A DNA stretch of 64,000 nucleotides from JALYXS01 sp051003795. GTDB taxonomy: Bacteria; Acidobacteriota; Terriglobia; Bryobacterales; Bryobacteraceae. The position numbers and the translations under genes were made by a program. The notes beneath the pieces were generated by a model. That model saw nothing but the letters and a program-made list of their open reading frames with translations. It had not been told where the DNA came from and did no database searches. The DNA is taken from positions 1 through 64,000 of the forward strand of contig JBPCKZ010000201.1 of assembly GCA_051003795.1 (NCBI GenBank), in the 5' to 3' direction. The stretch's first letter is position 1. Every line of letters begins with the position of its first letter. Of the stretch, positions 59,989 through 64,000 are shown in pieces.

Positions 59989-61566
59989 CTATCTCACCGC
60001 TGTTTTGGGCGGCAACCCGAAGCAGTACACATTCGAATCGTGGTCGACGGCGAACACCCGTCCATCCGACACCGCCAAGCCGCTGAAATGCACCCATGAA
60101 GCCATGGCATCGCCGCTGTTGTAAAGTTCTTTTCCGGTCTTCGCGTCGAGCGCTTTCAGAACGGCGGGACGAGTATTCAGCAACCGCTTATCCTGGCCGC
60201 CGCGCTGCACGGCATTCTCGCCCGTCGAGAGCGCAAATACCACGCCGTTGGCGATCACGACCGGATCGGGAATGTTGAAATCGCCGGATATCCAGGCCGG
60301 TTCCAGGATCGGGCCGCCGGTTTTCGGATCGGCCACCACCTTGAACGACATGACGCTGCCGTGCGGATTGTCGCCATTCGCGATCGGAAACTTGGGGCCG
60401 TTCGCCGACGGCGGTCCGCCCAAAGGCACATAGAGCCACGTCTGGCCTTCGTCGTCGCGGGCGCTCGACAAGCCGCCCCAGATGCCCAGGCCTTCACAGC
60501 AGATGTCGCGATCGTTTCCGAGTTTCGGCGAAGTGAACAGCGTGGTCTGGTGGTCGCCTCCGCCCAGCGCGTCCGCATCCAACAAATAGAGAACCCCTTC
60601 CTTCGATCCATCCGCGATCAGATTGCGGTTGCGCCAGCCAAAGTAGGCGGGGCTGGATGCGCCGAGGTCGAGATCCTTCTTGTTGAGATACGCCCAGTTC
60701 GGCGGCAGATAATAATCGAGCAGCTTCAGATCCCCGAGGGACGCGGACACTACCGTATTCGAATAGTCGCCGGCGATGGGATCAAACCGTCCGTCGGCCG
60801 TGGCGCCGTAGATGCGTCCATTCGTGCCGGCGATGGGACCGCCCCGTCCCCAAATTCCGGCCGTGTTCGTGTTCGAAAGCAGAAGTTGTTGAATGACCGG
60901 GTGGTGAGCGTCGCGGACATTCACCGAGTAGAATCCGGAAAGTCCGTTTCCGCAACCTTGCGCCAGGACAGTGTAGATGGTCCCATCCACCAGATTCAAG
61001 CTCCAGCTCTTCGCAAAGGGCGCAACAAATTGCACCGGGCCGTAGCGAACTCTTCCGCTACCCAGATCGAGACCGAACAGCGAGCCATCGGCCGCGATCA
61101 CATAGAGGATTCCGGTGCTCCTGTCGATAACCGGCGTCGATGTGATTCCGTTCGGGCAGAGGAACGTGCCCTGATATCCGCCTTGGCCGGGCAGCACCAC
61201 CGATTTGAACGCGTGGCTCCACAACTCCTCGCCCGTTTCGACATCGAGCGCGAACACCTGGCTGGTGATACCCGCAACGTAGACGACGCTGCGCAGTCCA
61301 CGGCTGGTTGAGATGTTGGCGGCGACCACCGGGGCTGTCAAGGCCGAGAGCCGGTACGATTCGTTCTTTACTTTCGATTTCCACTTGAGGCCGAGCGCGG
61401 AAACGTTGGCGGGAGTAAGCGTGGTCTCTTCGAAGGCCCAGCCCGAACGTTGCGGATCGTGTCCGAAGGTCAGCCAATCCGCGGCGGCCGCGTTTGCGGC
61501 CAGGCCCAGGAGCAAGGCGAAGCCTAAGAGCAAAACTGTGTACGCGCGATTTACCATACCCGGCAT
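59989..61566 (-). CDS. Secreted PQQ-binding-like beta-propeller protein
   Basis: ATG 61566 (MPGMVNRAYTVLLLGFALLLGLAANAAA) gives a signal peptide; ATG 61557 is the alternative. The longer frame to 61929 is antisense to the peptidase gene and unlikely. The protein is 525 aa. Blade motifs: DWLTFGHDPQRSGWA, VVYVAGITSQVFALDVETGEELWS, ITSTPVIDRSTGILYVIAADGSLFGLDLGSG and VLKALDAKTGKELYNSG. No quinone ligands of true dehydrogenases were identified. Unlike the 49131-51374 protein it lacks the Solibacter C-terminal domain. The start overlaps the M13 peptidase stop by about 15 bp. Confidence 0.85.
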   Translation of the reverse strand: MPGMVNRAYTVLLLGFALLLGLAANAAAADWLTFGHDPQRSGWAFEETTLTPANVSALGLKWKSKVKNESYRLSALTAPVVAANISTSRGLRSVVYVAGITSQVFALDVETGEELWSHAFKSVVLPGQGGYQGTFLCPNGITSTPVIDRSTGILYVIAADGSLFGLDLGSGRVRYGPVQFVAPFAKSWSLNLVDGTIYTVLAQGCGNGLSGFYSVNVRDAHHPVIQQLLLSNTNTAGIWGRGGPIAGTNGRIYGATADGRFDPIAGDYSNTVVSASLGDLKLLDYYLPPNWAYLNKKDLDLGASSPAYFGWRNRNLIADGSKEGVLYLLDADALGGGDHQTTLFTSPKLGNDRDICCEGLGIWGGLSSARDDEGQTWLYVPLGGPPSANGPKFPIANGDNPHGSVMSFKVVADPKTGGPILEPAWISGDFNIPDPVVIANGVVFALSTGENAVQRGGQDKRLLNTRPAVLKALDAKTGKELYNSGDAMASWVHFSGLAVSDGRVFAVDHDSNVYCFGLPPKTAVR

Positions 61567-63578
61567 GCGTTCTCTTTTACCATTTTTTGCCCTGCCTTGC
61601 ACCCGAACGCGCTCGCGAATTCCGGCATGTTCGAAACCACGCCGTTGATCCGGTACTCTTCGGGCGAGTGCGGATTGGTCAGCGCCAGTTCGCGCTTCAT
61701 CTCCGGCCGCATGTCGCCGCAGGCCCATTGCGCCATGCCGATGAAGAAGCGCCGATCGGGCGTGAACCCGTCGATCGGTTTGAGTTCCAAGCCGCTGGTG
61801 GCGTGCTTCCAGGCGATGTACGCCAGAAGCGTCCCGCCGAGATCGGCCGCGTCCTCGCCGAGCGTCAGCTTGCCGTTTATCTTGATGTCGTCGACCACGG
61901 GATATTGCGAATACTGATCGGAAACGCACTTGGCGCGCCGCTCGAATTCGGCCGCGTCCTTAGCCGTCCACCAATCTCTGAGGTTGCCGCGAGCGTCGAA
62001 CTGGCGGCCTTCATCGTCGAATCCGTGAGTCAACTCGTGGCCGATGGTCGCGCCGGTGTTGCCGTAATTTGGCGCGTCGTCCATCTTCGGATCGAACAAC
62101 GGCGGCTGCAGAACGCCCGCCGGAAAATTGATGTCGTTCATTTGAGGGTCGTAATAGGCATTGACGGTCGGCGGCGTCATATTCCACTCGCCGCGATCGA
62201 GCGGCTTGCCGATTTTCGCGAGTTGCCGGCGGTATTCGAAACGCTCGGCGCGTACCACATCGCCGATGAAATCGTCCGGCTTGATATCGACAGGGCCGTA
62301 ATCGCGCCACTTGTCCGGGTACCCGATCTTGTTCACGATGGAGTGGAGCTTCAGCAAGGCCTGCTTGCGCGTGTCTTCGCCCATCCACGGCAGTGTCTCA
62401 AGATCCCGCTCCATGGCGGCTTCGATTTCTTTGGTCATTGCAACCGTGCGCGCTTTGGTTTCCGGGGTGAATGTCTTGGCCACGAATACCTCGCCCAGCG
62501 CTTCGCCGAGATCTCGATCGACCCATTGCACGCACTTGCGCCATCTCGGTTTCATCTCCGGAATCCCGCGCAGATACTTGCTGTAGAAATCGAAATTCGC
62601 TTGCGAGAAAGCCGAGGTCAGATAGGGAGCCTCGTCGCGAACGACGTTCCAGCGGAGAAAGCTTTTCCACTCGTCGATTCCGCGCGCGCGAAGCTGCTGT
62701 TCGAGCGCCCGATAGAACGCCGGTTCCACCACGTTCACGGTTTCAACGTGTTCCAGTCCGACGGCGGGGAAGAAACGATCCCAATCCAACGCCGGGGCGA
62801 GCGTTTTCAACTTTGCGACTGTAAATTTATGCAGCAGGTTGCGTGGATTCCGCAGTTCGACCCGCGTCAGCATCGATTTTGCCAGCGCGGTTTCAATCGC
62901 CATCACTTGATCGGCATGGACCCGCGCGGCGGCGGGGTCGTCGCCGAGCATTCCAAACATGCGCTGCATGTGCTCGACGTATTTCGCGCGAATCTCCACC
63001 GATTTGGGGTCCGTTTTCGTGTAGTAATCGCGATCCGGCAGCCCCAGCGCGCTCCGGCCGGCGAACGCAATCACGTTTTGCGCGTTCTCGAAATCCTGAT
63101 TCGAAGAGAACCCGAACATCGTGCTTGTCCCCGTCCCGAGGCGATGCTGCTCCGCCGCGAACTTCATTAGGCCGGGGAGGGTTTTTATAGACGCGATCTC
63201 GTCGAGCCAAGGCCGGATCGGCGCGATGCCAGCTTTCTCTATCGTGGCCTCATCCATGCAGGCGTGGTAAAAATCGCCGATCTTTTGCCGTGGAACCGTC
63301 CGGTCGGGCGAAGGTTTCGCGGCGTCCTCCAGCAGACCCCAAAGGAATCGCTCATTGTCGTAGGCGAGCTTTGCATAGACGTTCCATGACGCCTGATCGG
63401 AGGGAATCGGATTCTTTTTGATCCAGTTCCCGCACGAATATAGATAGAAATCGTCGCACGGGTTAACCGCCGTGTCCATCGACGTTGTGTCGAGGCTCGG
63501 CGAATACGGCAGTTGCCGGATGGGCTGCGCGTTCGAGATAGCGGCAGCCGCAAGCAGTAGAAGAATCCCCGCTTTCAT
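61551..63578 (-). CDS. M13 family zinc metallopeptidase (neprilysin-like)
   Basis: A 675-residue protein with a signal peptide (MKAGILLLLAAAAISNA). The N-terminal M13_N domain begins DTAVNPCDDFYLYSCGNWIKKNPIPSD. The catalytic domain has NAYYDPQMNDINFPAGVLQPP, ATIGHELTHGFDDEGRQFD (HExxH zinc ligands and catalytic Glu), and LGEDAADLGG (third ligand ExxxD). It ends in NACRVW, the Cys-Arg-x-Trp typical of this family. Cleaves small peptides in the periplasm. All catalytic residues present. Confidence 0.95.
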   Translation of the reverse strand: MKAGILLLLAAAAISNAQPIRQLPYSPSLDTTSMDTAVNPCDDFYLYSCGNWIKKNPIPSDQASWNVYAKLAYDNERFLWGLLEDAAKPSPDRTVPRQKIGDFYHACMDEATIEKAGIAPIRPWLDEIASIKTLPGLMKFAAEQHRLGTGTSTMFGFSSNQDFENAQNVIAFAGRSALGLPDRDYYTKTDPKSVEIRAKYVEHMQRMFGMLGDDPAAARVHADQVMAIETALAKSMLTRVELRNPRNLLHKFTVAKLKTLAPALDWDRFFPAVGLEHVETVNVVEPAFYRALEQQLRARGIDEWKSFLRWNVVRDEAPYLTSAFSQANFDFYSKYLRGIPEMKPRWRKCVQWVDRDLGEALGEVFVAKTFTPETKARTVAMTKEIEAAMERDLETLPWMGEDTRKQALLKLHSIVNKIGYPDKWRDYGPVDIKPDDFIGDVVRAERFEYRRQLAKIGKPLDRGEWNMTPPTVNAYYDPQMNDINFPAGVLQPPLFDPKMDDAPNYGNTGATIGHELTHGFDDEGRQFDARGNLRDWWTAKDAAEFERRAKCVSDQYSQYPVVDDIKINGKLTLGEDAADLGGTLLAYIAWKHATSGLELKPIDGFTPDRRFFIGMAQWACGDMRPEMKRELALTNPHSPEEYRINGVVSNMPEFASAFGCKAGQKMVKENACRVW

Positions 63579-63587
63579 GGCTCGCGA

Positions 63588-64000
63588 TTACCAGTTGGTG
63601 ATCGAGCCGTCGGGACGGAAGTAGGTCTGGGCGCGCGCGGTAACCGGCTGCGTGATCTCGGTGACCAGCTTGAGCTGCTTCATATCGAGTTCCACGCCAA
63701 GCCCCGGACGGTCGTTCGGATAGAGCTTGCCATTCTTGAAATCGAGGCACGCCGGCAAATGCGGCAGCGTCTTGCCCTGATAGTTGAACTCCATCAAAAC
63801 GGGACCTGGAAACGTGCCCAGGGAATTGACCAGAGCCGCGGTGGCGATCGGTCCCGTGAAGTGCGGCACGATGCCGACGAAATGCGTTTCGCAGATCGCC
63901 GCGATCTTCATCATCTCCGTGATGCCGCCAACATTGGGCAGCGTGGCGCGCACGTAATCGATGTCGTGGTTTTCGACGAGCTTGTTGAAATCCCACCGGT
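63588..64000 (-). CDS. Enolase-superfamily (mandelate racemase/muconate lactonizing) protein, C-terminal part
   Basis: The frame is open to the window edge. It reads RWDFNKLVENHDIDYVRATLPNVGGITEMMKIAAICETHFVGIVPHFTGPIATAALVN, which is the C-terminal barrel of MR_MLE enzymes (metal-binding region before, catalytic His in VPHFTGP). It ends LDMKQLKLVTEITQPVTARAQTYFRPDGSITNW. Probably a sugar-acid dehydratase; the N-terminal capping domain is outside. It lies 9 bp upstream of the M13 gene. Confidence 0.85.
   Translation of the reverse strand, partial: RWDFNKLVENHDIDYVRATLPNVGGITEMMKIAAICETHFVGIVPHFTGPIATAALVNSLGTFPGPVLMEFNYQGKTLPHLPACLDFKNGKLYPNDRPGLGVELDMKQLKLVTEITQPVTARAQTYFRPDGSITNW

Noticed and set aside
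59989..61929. A 646-residue propeller protein beginning at 61929
   Set aside because: The first ~120 residues are antisense-type Arg-rich sequence within the M13 gene. The signal peptide begins at 61566 or 61557.
61494..63170. A 558-codon plus-strand open frame
   Set aside because: It is antisense to the M13 peptidase gene, whose catalytic motifs are intact. High-GC codon bias opens the opposite frame; the predicted protein is Arg/His/Val-rich with no domain.
1..64000. tRNA, rRNA genes and CRISPR arrays
   Set aside because: No cloverleaf-like sequences, rRNA signatures or regularly spaced short repeats were noticed on reading. A tRNAscan/Infernal run could still find a tRNA I missed.

Overview
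The window is high-GC DNA from an Acidobacteriota member, most likely the Solibacter/Bryobacterales lineage. This rests on recognised families, not on a database search. Three secreted proteins (33373-35181, 36175-38118, 49131-51374) end in the 'Solibacter uncharacterized C-terminal' domain (TIGR03437 type). There are Oar-like TonB-dependent receptors, a TIGR02999-type ECF sigma factor paired with a Ser/Thr kinase, a DUF1501 + PSD1/DUF1553 pair, M13 and S9 peptidases, and PQQ-like beta-propeller proteins. The lifestyle suggested is an aerobic heterotroph that scavenges plant or soil polysaccharides and peptides.

Layout. 1-5.2 kb: a receptor tail, a Uma2 nuclease, an NTF2-like protein and a leftward trpE(G)-lipid kinase-metallophosphoesterase operon. 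5.2-11.7 kb: a BIME-like palindrome, a variant NRAMP transporter, a large S9 peptidase, a polytopic membrane protein and a small basic protein. 11.8-15.5 kb: a TonB receptor broken by a frameshift and an amber codon. 15.5-18 kb: a zinc-ribbon protein, citrate synthase, a membrane-anchored protein and a Skp/OmpH chaperone. 18-24.5 kb: sulfatase, MFS transporter, Phd/PIN toxin-antitoxin pair, a scrambled DUF1175/alpha-2-macroglobulin locus and a class V aminotransferase. 24.5-33 kb: an RlmI-like methyltransferase, an amidohydrolase, a GH127 enzyme and a TIM-barrel/FGE-like gene split by a 2,460-bp IS1-family element.

33-40.5 kb: TIGR03437 proteins, then a sigma factor and kinase that both carry frameshifts. 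40.5-45 kb: a tightly overlapping cyclase-like hydrolase / Zn glucose dehydrogenase / GH63 glucosidase operon, whose dehydrogenase appears to start at AUA. 45-49 kb: DUF421, a membrane protein with a winged-helix regulator, and uppS-tmk-holB. 49-56.4 kb: a beta-propeller protein, a YefM/YoeB pair, and DUF1501/PSD1. 56.4-64 kb: a small EamA protein, an icd-purE-purK operon, a propeller protein, an M13 peptidase and the 3' end of an enolase-superfamily gene.

The most notable item is the IS1-family element at 29041-31500. It has perfect 21-bp terminal inverted repeats and an 8-bp target duplication. It carries an intact trypsin-like protease gene as passenger plus two small ORFs, and its own transposase is frameshifted. 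Removing it together with one target copy restores an exact 708-codon host frame. The window holds an unusual number of broken genes (receptor, A2M locus, sigma factor, kinase, transposase). Several lesions are single-base indels, so assembly error must be excluded before calling them true decay; the inversion, the insertion and the base substitutions are less easily explained that way.
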